Assembly: GCA_025232375.1 (NCBI GenBank)
Contig: CP060419.1
Span: 116,001 to 180,000, forward strand
Origin: Pseudoxanthomonas sp. NC8
GTDB taxonomy: Bacteria > Pseudomonadota > Gammaproteobacteria > Xanthomonadales > Xanthomonadaceae
Direction of reading: 5' to 3'
Length of the DNA stretch: 64,000 nt
In this document: positions 9,936 through 20,387 of the stretch, piece after piece
Layout: every line of letters starts with the position of its first letter
Numbering within the stretch: position 1 is the first letter of the stretch
Notes under the pieces: model-generated
Told to the model about the DNA's origin: nothing
Databases searched by the model: none
The model's input: only the letters and a program-made list of their open reading frames with translations
Program-made: the position numbers and the translations under genes

Positions 9936-11303
9936 GTACGCCGTACCTGGAGTCGGAGCAGGGCCAACGGACTGGTGTCATACGACAGGAGCGAAATGCT
10001 GTCGCGCCACATCAGCACGTTCCAGAAGGTGAGCGACACCACGCTGGCCGTCGCCGCACCGAGTATGCCGAAGGCCAGGATCAAGGGAGGGGCGGCCGCC
10101 ACAAGCACGAGCACTGCGAGCACCGATGCACGCATGACGCGGGACTGGTGACCGGTCATGTTGAGCGCAGCCGCATTGGCGCCGAAGACCGCGTTCATGA
10201 CTGCGCCCGTGCCGAGTACGACCAGGACCGTACTGCTCCGCGCGAACTCCGGGCCGAACAGCACGGACAGAAGCCGCGGCCCCGCGATGGTGAAGGGCAG
10301 CAACAGCAGCAGCGAACCGGCGGTCATGCCGAGCGAAACCACGCCGAACAGGCGCTTCAGCCTTGGCCCTCTCACCACGTGCATGCAGGCGTGCGATCAG
10401 GGGCATGCTGACGGTATTGAACAGGCTGATCGGCATGGTTATCAGCAGTACGACCGAGCTGGCGACGCGGTAGATCCCCAGGTCCGACAAGCTCGCCATT
10501 GCCGCCAGCACCAGAAACAGAAGGTGCGCCTGGAGCAGCCGCATTCCCTCGGTCATGGCCATGGGCCATGCGCTGGACCACCAGCTGCGGGTGTCAACGA
10601 CGGGATTTGCCTCCCTTGCCTCTTCCGGAAACGCCTTGCGCAGCATGTGGAACGCCAGCGCCAGCGCAATGGTGGCCGCCACCACACCCAGCACCATTGC
10701 CAGTTCCGGTGTCAGCGGCATTGCCCATAGTGGCACCAGGAACAGCAGCAATGAATGGAGCATCGGTCGCAGCAATACGTCCGGCAGTTGCCCACGGACA
10801 ATCTGTTGCAGGCCGCGCAAGGCGGCGGCGCGCAGGGACAGCTGCGCCACCAGCGGCACCATGCCCGTGCCTGCCAGCAATATGATGCCCAGCGGCGACC
10901 CCCAACCATGCCCCGAGAGCCACAATAAGGTCGCTACGCCGACTCCGATCGGCAGCGAAATCAGCAGGGACACCCGTGACGACCATTGCAGGATGCCCTT
11001 CATCAAACCCCAATCCTGCCTTGCCTGGGCCACCGCTACCTCCCGGGCCAGAAGCTGCGGCAGACCGAACTCGGTGGGCACCATCACCAGGGCAATCACT
11101 GACATCGCCACTCCGTAGATGCCGTAGCCCTCCGCACCCAGGCCGCGTGCCAACTGCACCCCCACGAGGAAGCCGAAACCCATGCCGGCGATGCGCAGCC
11201 CGGCACTTCCGGTCACGGCCCTGATGAGCACCGGTCCCAATCCTGTGCCGGACAGGTACTGCCGGAAATGGCCGCTCACGCGCCGTAGTACTCGCGATAC
11301 CAT
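9932..11303 (-). CDS. Wzx-type polysaccharide flippase
   Basis: A membrane protein of about 455 residues with 12 to 14 predicted helices, of the MATE/oligosaccharidyl-lipid flippase superfamily. The start region has RAVTGSAGLRIAGMGFGF and GAEGYGIYGVAMSVIAL, the usual Wzx helix-1 pattern, followed later by PTEFGLPQLLAREVA. It should turn the finished lipid-linked repeat unit from the cytoplasmic to the periplasmic face for the EpsG/Wzy polymerase. The single frame break near 10367 is repaired by reading GGCCAAGG as GGCCAGG, giving GERARLKRLFGVV. It overlaps the end of the epimerase gene by 28 bases. Confidence 0.85.
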
Positions 11304-12287
11304 CGGACGAAGTTCCCTACGCCATCTCCTATTCCCACCAGCGGCTTGTAGCCGATGTTGGTGATCAACTCGGACACATCGGCCTCGGTGTCGGGAACGT
11401 CGCCAGCCTGCAGCGGCAGAAGTTCGATCTCCGCCTTTCGGCCGAGCTCCTGCTCCAGCACCTCGATGTAGCGCAGCAGCTGGACAGGCTGTTCGTTGCC
11501 GATGTTGTAGAGCCGGTAAGGAGCCACGCCGCTGCTGGCTGCATCGGGGCTGTTGCCGTCCTAGGCCGGGTCCTTGCCCGGCGCCTTTTCCAATGTGCGG
11601 ATCACTCCCTCCACGATGTCGTCGATGTAGGTGAAGCTGCGCTTGTGCCGGCCATGGTTGAACACCTTGATCGGGTCACCCGCCAGGATCGCCCTGGTGA
11701 ACAGGAACAGCGCCATGTCCGGCCTGCCCCACGGCCCATACACGGTGAAGAACCGCAGCCCGGTGCATGGAGTCCCGTAAAGGTGCGCATAGCTGTGCGC
11801 CATCAGCTCATTGGCCTTCTTGGTCGCCGCATACAGCGTCAGCGGATGCTCGGTCGGCTGGTGCTCGGAGAACGGCATCTTGGTGTTGGCGCCATAGACC
11901 GAACTGGTCGAGGCGAACACCAGGTGCTCGACGCCGTGGTGGCGGCAACCCTCCAGGATGTGCAGGAACCCGTTGACGTTGCTGCCGACATAGGCGTGGG
12001 GGTTCTGGGTCGCGTACCGCACCCCGGCTTGCGCCCGCCAGGTGGATGACGCGCTGCGGCTTGTGCTTCGCGAACACCGCTTCGATCGCGGCGTGGTCCG
12101 CGAGGTCGGTGGTGACGTGGGTGTAGTGCCTGCGGGTGCTGAACCGGGTAAGGCGCGCTTTCTTCAACTCGACGTCGTAGTAGTCGTTTAGGTTGTCGAT
12201 GCCGACCACTTCGTCGCCGCGCTCAAGCAGGCGCATGGCTACGTGGGAGCCGATGAATCCGGCGGTGCCGGTGATTAGGATCTTCAT
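11276..12287 (-). CDS. UDP-glucuronate 4-epimerase-like NAD-dependent epimerase
   Basis: A short-chain dehydrogenase/epimerase of about 335 residues. The Rossmann motif GTAGFIGSH follows MKILIT, then GIDNLNDYY (an NDYY motif typical of UDP-glucuronate 4-epimerases) and the catalytic STSSVYG...YAATKKANE. It would interconvert gluco and galacto forms of a UDP-uronate, probably the product of the TviB-like dehydrogenase. There is a frame break near 12022. An in-frame TAG at about 11562 stands where GACCCGGCCTGGGAC is expected, so Trp TGG has become a stop through a CCTGG to CCTAG change. I take both as sequence damage, because the frame continues with homologous sequence on both sides. A second, decayed copy of the 5' end lies at 14295-14420. 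Confidence 0.85.
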
Positions 12288-12336
12288 GTGGCTGGCTCGG
12301 AGTGCGCGTGGTGGTGGGCGTTCATGGGGCTGCGGA

Positions 12337-12356
12337 GCCCTCCACCACGGGAGGGC
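12337..12356 (-). other. Short perfect hairpin between acyltransferase and epimerase
   Basis: A 7-bp perfect stem (GCCCTCC / GGAGGGC) with a six-base loop lies in the 80-base gap after the acyltransferase stop and before the epimerase ATG. There is no T-run behind it, so it is not a classical terminator. It may slow decay or act in differential expression within the operon. Its presence at the join of the two genes agrees with the gap being a junction of once separate segments. Confidence 0.35.
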
Positions 12357-12367
12357 GGTGCGTGATG

Positions 12368-14296
12368 TCATCGATCATGGCCGATCTGGGGGAGGTACTC
12401 CATCGCCCCAGCAAGGCTGAGGTGATGTGAGTCCCTGTAGATGCTGTGGCCGTCATGGGTCACGACCGCGCAGTCCGCCCTGCACATCCACTCCGATGGG
12501 TCGAATGGGGCCGTTGTCGGCGATCGGCGCGCAGCGCGGAAGAATTCCTCATGATTGCGGACATGCTCGGCGCGCGTCTGCGGGGACGGCAGGGCTTTGC
12601 GCCGCATTGCCGAAGCCGTGCGCATTGCGGGGATATCCACCGGGTAGACCGGTAACGGACCCATCAGATAGACCGGTACGCCGCTTTTCCTGATCGTCGA
12701 AACCGACCTCGGCAAGGCATCGGACAGGACGCTTTCTCCATCCGATTCCATGCGCACATGAGGTGTCCTCCCTTTGGCGTAGGTTGACCAATGGGCCGAC
12801 ATCACGACCGCCCGGAATCGACCAGACCGGATCTGCTTCCTGAGGGCATCGTTCAAGCCGGTGCAGGCGTGGATCTTCTCGTTCACGACGCCGAATACCG
12901 GCGGGCATCCGGGAGCGAACTGCAAGGTGCCGGCCAAGCCATGCTCCTTCAGGGCGACGTCGAGTGCGGGCGCCCAGGCCAGCATGTGGCTGTCACCCCA
13001 GAACAGGATGGAAGGCATGTGCGCATCCGCAGCGTCCAAGCCAATGCGGCAGCCGTCGTGGCGGCCCTCACATCGGCGGAACGGAAGTTCTGGTCGTCGC
13101 TCCAGATCCATCGCCAGCACCTCCGCGCTGACGCGCTGCGGATGGCCCTGGTGCGCGATGCCATGGGTTGCGATAAGGAGCGTGGCTGCCGATGCCACAC
13201 CGCTGGCGACAAATACGGATTTTGTCCGCTTGCCGGCGGCCCGACGGCGAAAGCGGACCTCGATGCAGCGGTGGCTGAGCGCGGTAAGGGCAATCGAAAG
13301 GACAAGCAGAAGCGGACGCCAGTGGTCGATGGGCTGAAGTCCGTTCCAGAAGCGGGCAAACACGAGCAGTGGCCAATGCCAAAGGTAGAGGGAGTAGGAG
13401 ATCAGCCCGATATGGACCATGGGCCACAACTGCAGCAGCCGGCCGACGGCGGTCGCTGCCCCGGCATCCCCCCCAGCCAGATGAGTGTCGCCGCGCCAAG
13501 GACGGGCGGGAGCACCGCATATCCAGGAACTGCGGTATCGGCGGAGTAGATGAAGACGGGGGCGACAACTGCCAGCAGCGCGAGCACGGCCAATGCTTCC
13601 CGCACGGCGCGTCCTGCGGTTTGTGGGATCGCAACGGTGGCAAGCAGGCTGCCCGCAAGCAGTTCAGGCGCGGGTTGGCAGCAGGAAGAACGACGCCACT
13701 GGCTTGATCGGCGTCATCACGACCGACAGTCCCAGCGAAAGTACGAAGCCGGCCGCCAGTGCATGGGCCAGCCAACGCCTTGCGTAGCGATGGATCAGGA
13801 GCAACACGATCGGGAACAAAAGGTAGAACTGCTCCTCGATGCCCAATGACCACATGTGAAGCAGCGGATTCAGCTTGGCGTCGGTGGCGAAGTAGCCTCT
13901 TTCCAGGTCGCGCCAGAACATAAGGTTGGCTGCGAACAGCGTGGTTCCAGCGCTGGCACGGAAGGTGGTAAGGTAGTCGCTTGGTGGAAGCAGGTACCAG
14001 CCAGCCACCAGCACGAAGCCCAGCACGACGAGCAATGCCGGGAACAGGCGGCGGATGCGACGTTCGTAGAATCCGATGAAGGTGAAGCGGCCGTCATCCA
14101 TGTCCCGTCGGATGATCCGGGTGATCAGATATCCGGAGATGACGAAGAACACGTCCACGCCGATGAATCCGCCCGGTACCAGCTGCGGCCACAGGTGGTG
14201 TAGCACCACCACCATCACGGCAACGGCGCGCAGCCCTTCGATATCGGTCCGATACGCCGAATCGCGTTGCGGCCCGACGGGGATATCCGCGCTCAC
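12368..14296 (-). CDS. OafA-like acyltransferase with C-terminal SGNH domain
   Basis: A two-domain membrane O-acetyltransferase of about 645 residues. The N-terminal acyltransferase-3 domain has RTDIEGLRAVAVMVVVLHH, GGFIGVDVFFVISGYLIT, RRIRRLFPALLVV, the paired LLHMWSLGIEEQFYLLFP and about ten helices. The C-terminal periplasmic SGNH domain has ILFWGDSHMLAWAPAL and DGHSIYRDSHHLSLAGA, giving the catalytic Ser and the Asp-x-x-His. It should acetylate the polysaccharide. The GTG start overlaps the stop of the decayed epimerase remnant. Breaks near 13668 and 13437 are at CCWGG-type sites. At about 13970 the family motif YLATFR reads YLTTFR because CCTGGCC has become CCTTACC. Confidence 0.88.
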
Positions 14297-14420
14297 GCAG
14301 GCAGCCCGCAGCAGCAGCGTTTGCGGCTGTCGATGCCGATCGCCTCGTCGCCCCGTTCCAGCAGGCGCGTGGCGAGGTGGGGGCCGTTCAATCCATCCGT
14401 GCCGGTGGTAGGATCCCCAT
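14295..14420 (-). pseudogene. Remnant of a second uronate-epimerase gene (5' end only)
   Basis: Reading leftwards from an ATG at 14420, two bases after the TviB-like gene's stop, about 100 bases align with the start of the intact epimerase gene at 12287 at roughly three identities in four. GGATCCTA, ACCGGCAC, GCGCCTGCT, GGCGACGA and GGCATCGACA recur in order. In translation GTAGFIGSH has decayed to GTDGLNGPH, with a frame change near the start, and homology ends after GIDS. What follows reads into the GTG start of the acyltransferase. This looks like the original position of an epimerase directly behind the dehydrogenase, later disrupted by arrival of the acyltransferase-epimerase segment. 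Confidence 0.75.
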
Positions 14421-14422
14421 GC

Positions 14423-15711
<1,289 letters not shown>

Positions 15712-15736
15712 GAGTTTCCCCTGTGATCCGGGCCGT

Positions 15737-17072
15737 TCAGTGCGCGATGGCGGCTGCACGGCTGTTCCTTTCCCCGATTGTCGTATCGTCGGCTTCGCTC
15801 GCGTGAGGCTCGCGCAGCGCCAGCACCGCCGCCGTGCCTGCCAGCAAGCCGGCGACCATCATCAGCGCCGGCGTCCGCAACGGGTAGTCGACCAGGCTGT
15901 GCGCCAGCATCACCAGCACGCCCAGTAAGGCGCCCACGTGCAGCCAGTCTGGCCGCAGTCCGCGCACCCTTCCCGGTCGCGACCACCACACGAAGGCGGC
16001 CAGCAGGGCGATCCAGTAAGGCCCAGCACGCCGCCTTCGAGCCACCACTGCAGGTACTCGTTGTGCGCGTGGTTGAAGTAGGTCCAGCGCACCAGCGAAT
16101 CCGGCGCGTGCGCTTCGAACCAGCGCACGAAGCTGCCGACGCCGGTGCCAGTTGGCATCGCTTCGCTGGCCATGCGCGAGGTGGCGGCATAGACGGCGCT
16201 GCGCGACTCCTTCTCCCTGGTCCACGCGCAATAAGGCACTGGCGGCCATCAGCAAGGCCGCCGCGACCACCGCGCCGCCGATGCCCGCGACCAGGGCGAA
16301 CCGGCTGCGATGCCGCCAGCGACGGCCCAGCCAGCCGTTGGCCAGCGGCAGCACCAGCAGCGCGGTGAGCGCGATGAACACAGCGCCGCGCGAACCGGTC
16401 AGCGGCAGGCCCACGAGCAGGAACAGGCCCGTGCCTGCCGCGGCGACCCGCTTGGCCAGCCGACGCCCGCGGTGGTCGGCGTGGTCGTACCCGTCATACC
16501 CGTCGCGATGCAGCAGCCGGGCCAGCAGCAGGATCAGCGCCACCGCGATCGAGGTGGCCTGGTGGTTGGGATTGGCGTACAGGCCGTTGAGTGCCGGCGG
16601 CCATTCCGGGAACGGATTGAGCAGGCTGTCCTGCGGGGCGCCCAGTTGCAGGTAGCCCAGCATCAGGCTGAAGACGGTAAGGCCGACAAAGGTCCAGGCG
16701 AGGGTGGCCAGTGCGCGGCGCGGCGGCAGCCGGGGCGGCGGCGAACGCCGCCAGCGCGGGGAGTACCGCCCACAGCGCGCGCTCGGTCCCCCATGTCGTC
16801 AGGGTCAGCCCCGTCAGCTGCACCAGCAGCCCCGCCGGCAGCAGTGCGGCCGCGGCAAGCAGCACCAGCCGGGCCCGCGAAAGCGGCGCGCGCGACAGTT
16901 GCGACAAGGCCAGCCCCAGCACCGTCAGGGCCCACAACTGGGTGATCGCGTCGCCCCAGCCACGATCCTGCGAACCGCCGCCGGTGAACACGGCCAGTCC
17001 CAGCAACAGCAGGGTGGCGGCGCGCAGAAGGCCCTGGCCGTTGTCGGTGCGGAGACTCGGATTCACGGCCAT
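15737..17072 (-). CDS. O-antigen-ligase (WaaL) family membrane protein
   Basis: A membrane protein of about 445 residues with ten or more helices. The WaaL/O-antigen polymerase signature is visible: [21 protein letters not shown] and [22 protein letters not shown], then a large periplasmic loop with [20 protein letters not shown] in another frame, and paired helices to the end. Members attach or polymerise lipid-linked glycans in the periplasm; with an EpsG polymerase also present, its exact job here is open. The start is put at ATG 17072 ([14 protein letters not shown]), though an in-frame ATG lies further upstream. Breaks near 16710, 16230 and 16010 are at CCWGG-type sites. Confidence 0.8.
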
Positions 17073-17142
17073 GGGGCACGCAGCATCAGCGGTCTCGCCG
17101 TTGGAGGGAATCAGTACCTTCTGAAATGTGCCTGCAAACGGA

Positions 17143-17175
17143 AACGGCCGCGGGGGCATGCCGACCGCGGCCGTT
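17143..17175 (-). terminator. Terminator-like hairpin after the small secreted protein gene
   Basis: A perfect 10-bp inverted repeat (AACGGCCGCG / CGCGGCCGTT) with a 13-base loop lies 60 bases after the stop of the secreted protein gene. Read on the minus strand it is followed by a modest T-rich tail (TTCCGTTT). It would cut or reduce transcription between the export genes and the downstream assembly genes, so the latter may have their own start in the remaining 70 bases. Confidence 0.55.
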
Positions 17176-17234
17176 CATGTGGTCCCGGAACTGCCGACGG
17201 GACGCATCGATGCGGTTCCGTCGGACGTCCTGGA

Positions 17235-17628
17235 TCAGCGGCTTTCGGGTGGGCTTTCGCCGTCGTCGGCCATGCTGTTGAGCCCCGCCGCCACCACCGC
17301 CACGCCTCCGGCGATGAGGCCCGCGCTCGCCCAGTCGGTGCTGTTGGACGGCACCGCGCAGGTCGCGGGAACGGTATAGACGCCGGGCTTGGTGAAGCTC
17401 AGCGAGCAGCCATTCCCGTAGCGCACGACGGCCGAGCTGCCCTCGGTGAGCATCAGGCGCTCGCCGGCGTTCAGCGCCTGCCCGGTGGCGGTACCGGCGA
17501 ACTCGCCGCCGCTGCTCAGGCTGACCTTGGCCAGTCTGCGATGCAATGACCGGTGCGGCTTGCTCCTGGGCGAGGACGGGACCGCACACCAATGCGGCGG
17601 CGAAAACAAACGCGGAGAGCTGCTTCAT
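17235..17628 (-). CDS. Small secreted protein of unknown function
   Basis: A protein of about 130 residues that I do not recognise. A clear signal peptide opens it (MKQLSAFVFAAALVCGPVLA, cut before QEQAAP). The middle has SGGEFAGTATGQALNAGERLMLTEGSSAVVRYGNGC, like a small beta-rich domain that fixes one Cys pair (GNGCSLSF and VPATCAVP). Near the C-terminus a hydrophobic helix (ASAGLIAGGVAVVAAGL) precedes a charged tail. The order signal-domain-helix-tail recalls proteins anchored by a C-terminal helix. A frame break near 17535 is repaired by reading GGCCAAGGTC as GGCCAGGTC. It lies between the TPR protein and the ligase and is followed by a terminator-like hairpin. Confidence 0.65.
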
Positions 17629-17685
17629 CGGAGTCCGCCTCATCCGGGGAAACAGAAGGCTTCGCGCGCGATCATGCCACTGCCA

Positions 17686-18922
17686 TCATGGGGTGGCAAG
17701 CCCCGGCCGCTCGCTGGCCTGGACGGCAGGCAGGATCCGGGCGTCGTCCAGCCACAGCTCGCCCTCGATCCACTGCGTGCTCCGGGTGGGGGCCGGGTTG
17801 TTCAGGCGCAGCCATTGCCCCGGGCAGTCGGCGGGCACCTCGACCGGCACGGTCATCGTTCTCCAGTCGAAGCTGCCGCCGATCCGGTCACTGCGACCCA
17901 GGATCCGGCGCCCGTCCGCGCAGGCAACCATTCCAGGCCGCCGTCGCTGCGCAGGCCGTTGCTTCGCAGCCGCAATTGCAGCCGGTGCGGTCCCGGTGCC
18001 AGCAGCAGGGCCTGCTCCAGGCCGCCGCGTGCCGCCGGTCGGCCGCGGAACTGGAGCACGGCCGCCTGCCCCGAGGCGCCGTCGACCGGCTCGAAGCTCA
18101 CCGTCTGGCCGGGAATCACCGGGGTGCGCCAGTCGAACCCGCTGTTGGTCGGCAGGCCTTCAAAGCCGCCGTTGAACACGGGCGACAGGATCGCGCCCTC
18201 CGGCAGGGTGCCGGCCCAGTGCGCGTAGGCTTGGCCCCACATGCCGCGCTGCATGAGGGTGTCGATCCAGCGCGCGTCCTCGTCGGCGCTCAGGCCGTCG
18301 TCGCCGGCCAGCGCGGCCAGCACCACCGCGGTGATGTCCGGTTCGGCCTTGAGCTGCAGTTCGCCGAGGTAGGCTTCCCGCCAGTCCGGGCGTCGGGTAG
18401 GACCGGGGTCAGCGCGTCCACGAACGCAGGCAGCGCCGACAGCCGCACCAGCACCCCGAGCAGCGCCGGCCGGGTGTGCGGGGAGGTGGCCATGATCCGA
18501 TCGATGTGGTCCAGCGCTTCGGCGTAGCGGCCCTGCACCAGCAGGTCGTCGGCCAGCCAGGCGCGCGCTCGCATGTCGCGCGGCCCCAGTGCCACCGCCC
18601 GGTTGAACCGCGTGCGGGCGCGATCGGTGTTGCCGGCGGCCGCGTCGATCCGGGCGAGTACGCGCTGGGGGCCACCTTCCAGCGGCGCGACCCGGATCAG
18701 GTGGCGGGCGGTCGTGGCGGCCGCGGACGGGTCGCCCGCGGCGAGTTGCCGTTCGGCCAGGGCCAGCAGGGCGCGCGGGTGGTCGGGGATCCAGCGCAGC
18801 GCCCGCTCCGGATCATCCATGGCGGCGGTGTCGGCAATCGTGTGGGCCACGATGCGGTAACCCGGATACAGGGCCAGCAGGCCGAAACCCACGAACAGGG
18901 CAATCCGTGCCGTCGGCTTCAA
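17686..18922 (-). CDS. TPR protein with C-terminal carbohydrate-binding-like domain
   Basis: A protein of about 410 residues: one N-terminal membrane helix (IALFVGFGLLALYPGYRIV), then TPR-like helical repeats (ALLALAERQLAAGDPSAAA, RARTRFNRAVALGPRDMRA, LADDLLVQGRYAEALDHID). The C-terminus is a beta-sandwich resembling carbohydrate-binding modules (PVFNGGFEGLPTNSGFDW, QFRGRPAARGG, QWIEGELWLDDARI). It probably acts in the periplasm as a scaffold touching the polysaccharide; that is inferred from domains and context. The start is a TTG overlapping the stop of the J-domain gene (TTGA), so translation is coupled. Breaks near 18388 and 17925 are typical of the window, the first at GGTAGGACC from GGCCAGGACC. 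Confidence 0.75.
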
Positions 18923-20379
18923 TGCGCATCCTCCAGCGCGATCGAGTCCACCCACCAGGCTTCGTTCTCCCAGCGCAGGTCCGCATGCAGCAGGCGCGGG
19001 GCGCTGCGGTCGGCCGGCTGGACCGGGACCTGCAAGCGGGCGCGCTCGGGCTCGATCCGCCGGGACGCCTGGGCCTGCATCATATGGGGCCGGCGAAAGC
19101 CGCCATCGCCGGCCAGGTCGCGACGGATCGCTTCGGCCGTGTCGAGCGCGCGGCCGTTGCGCCAGATCGGCGGCGGCACCGCCTTGGGCCGGGTGAGGTA
19201 GGCGAGCAGGTCGCGGGCCCGTTCGTGCGCGGGTAAGGTCGCGGCCGCGCAGATCGGGAGCGGCGGCCGGGGCGGCAGGAGCGCTCGCGACGGGCCGTTG
19301 GGTGGGTGCGGCGCTGGCTACAGGCTGTGCGGCAGGAGCATCCGCGACAGCCGGTACGGCCGGGGCCGATGCAGGTGCCGCGATCTTCGGCGATGGTGCT
19401 TCAGGCACCGCTGCGGGGACCGTGGCGGCTGCCGCGTTCGCCATGCTCTCGGCCGGCCGTGCGGCCGGGACCGGCCCATGGGCGGACACCGGCGCCGGTT
19501 CCGTGGCCCGTGCGACCCGGGAGGCCGCGCGCGTAGCGGGGGCGCGACCTGCCCGGCTGCGGCCGGCGGTAGCGTGCGCGCCTGTGCAGGCGGCGCTGCT
19601 GGCGCCACTGGCGCGGGCACGGGCACGGGCGGCGGGCTGGACAGGTGCGATGGGTTCGGCCGGGCGGGATGCGAGTCGATCCCGGCCGGATCCGCGCCGG
19701 GTGGCTTGCTCTGCGCAGCGACTATCGCCGCTACGGCCTCGTCGCCACCAGCGACGGCCATGGGCGCTTCCCCTTCCTCGGGTGGCCAGCCACGCGGGCC
19801 ACTGGGCGACTGCGACGCCAGCCACCACCAGCCGCCGAGCAGGGCCACCCCCGCCGGGATCGCCAGCCGCCAGCGTGTCGACCGCGGCGTGCTGCCGTCC
19901 TCGATTCGCACCCAGTGCTGGACACGCTTGGCGTGGGGCTCGGGTGCCTGCGCGGCTGGCATGGCATCGGCGATCCCGCCGGTGCGCAGCCGGGCTCCAG
20001 GCCGCGTTGATCCGCGCGGCATGCACGGTTTCGACGCGGCCGCCGCCACGGTCCGGATGCAGCCATGGGATTGCAGGGCCCGGTAGTGCTTCTTCAGGAT
20101 CTCGGCGCCGTCTTCCGGTGCCAGCCCGAGCAGGCGCCGGTCGTCGGCACCTGCGAACAGCAGGATTTCCTGCACATAAAAGCGCGCGGCCTGCAGCAGT
20201 TCGTCGGGCGTCGCTTCGAGTGGGATGGCGGCGGCTTCCAGCCGCTGCGGATCGCCGCCGACCAGCACCAGCAGTCTGCCGATGTCGGCGGGCAGCGGCT
20301 GCAGGCGCATGTCGTGGCGCAGCTCCGGCTCGCGGATCAGGGCGATTGCCAGCGGCAGTGCGCTATCCCCGGGCTGCAT
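18919..20379 (-). CDS. Membrane J-domain (DnaJ-like) protein of the polysaccharide locus
   Basis: A protein of about 485 residues. Residues 1-90 form a helical domain (LPADIGRLLVLVGGDPQRLEA, DELLQAARFYVQEILLF). A J-domain follows: EDGAEILKKHYRALQSW, then the HPD tripeptide (LHPDRGG) and INAAWSRLR. The HPD is visible only after repair of a CCTGG site at about 20073 (written CCCATGG). One membrane helix (IPAGVALLGGWWWLA) comes next, then some 170 residues rich in Ala and Pro and a C-terminal domain ending WENEAWWVDSIALED. J-domains recruit and stimulate DnaK (Hsp70), so the N-terminus is cytoplasmic and the tail periplasmic. It lies between the BY-kinase and the TPR gene. I know no characterised homologue with this layout. 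Confidence 0.7.
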
Positions 20380-20387
20380 GCGGGCGC

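Noticed and set aside
12337..12356. Hairpin before the epimerase as an intrinsic terminator
   Set aside because: No T-run follows on either strand; kept just as a low-confidence structural element.
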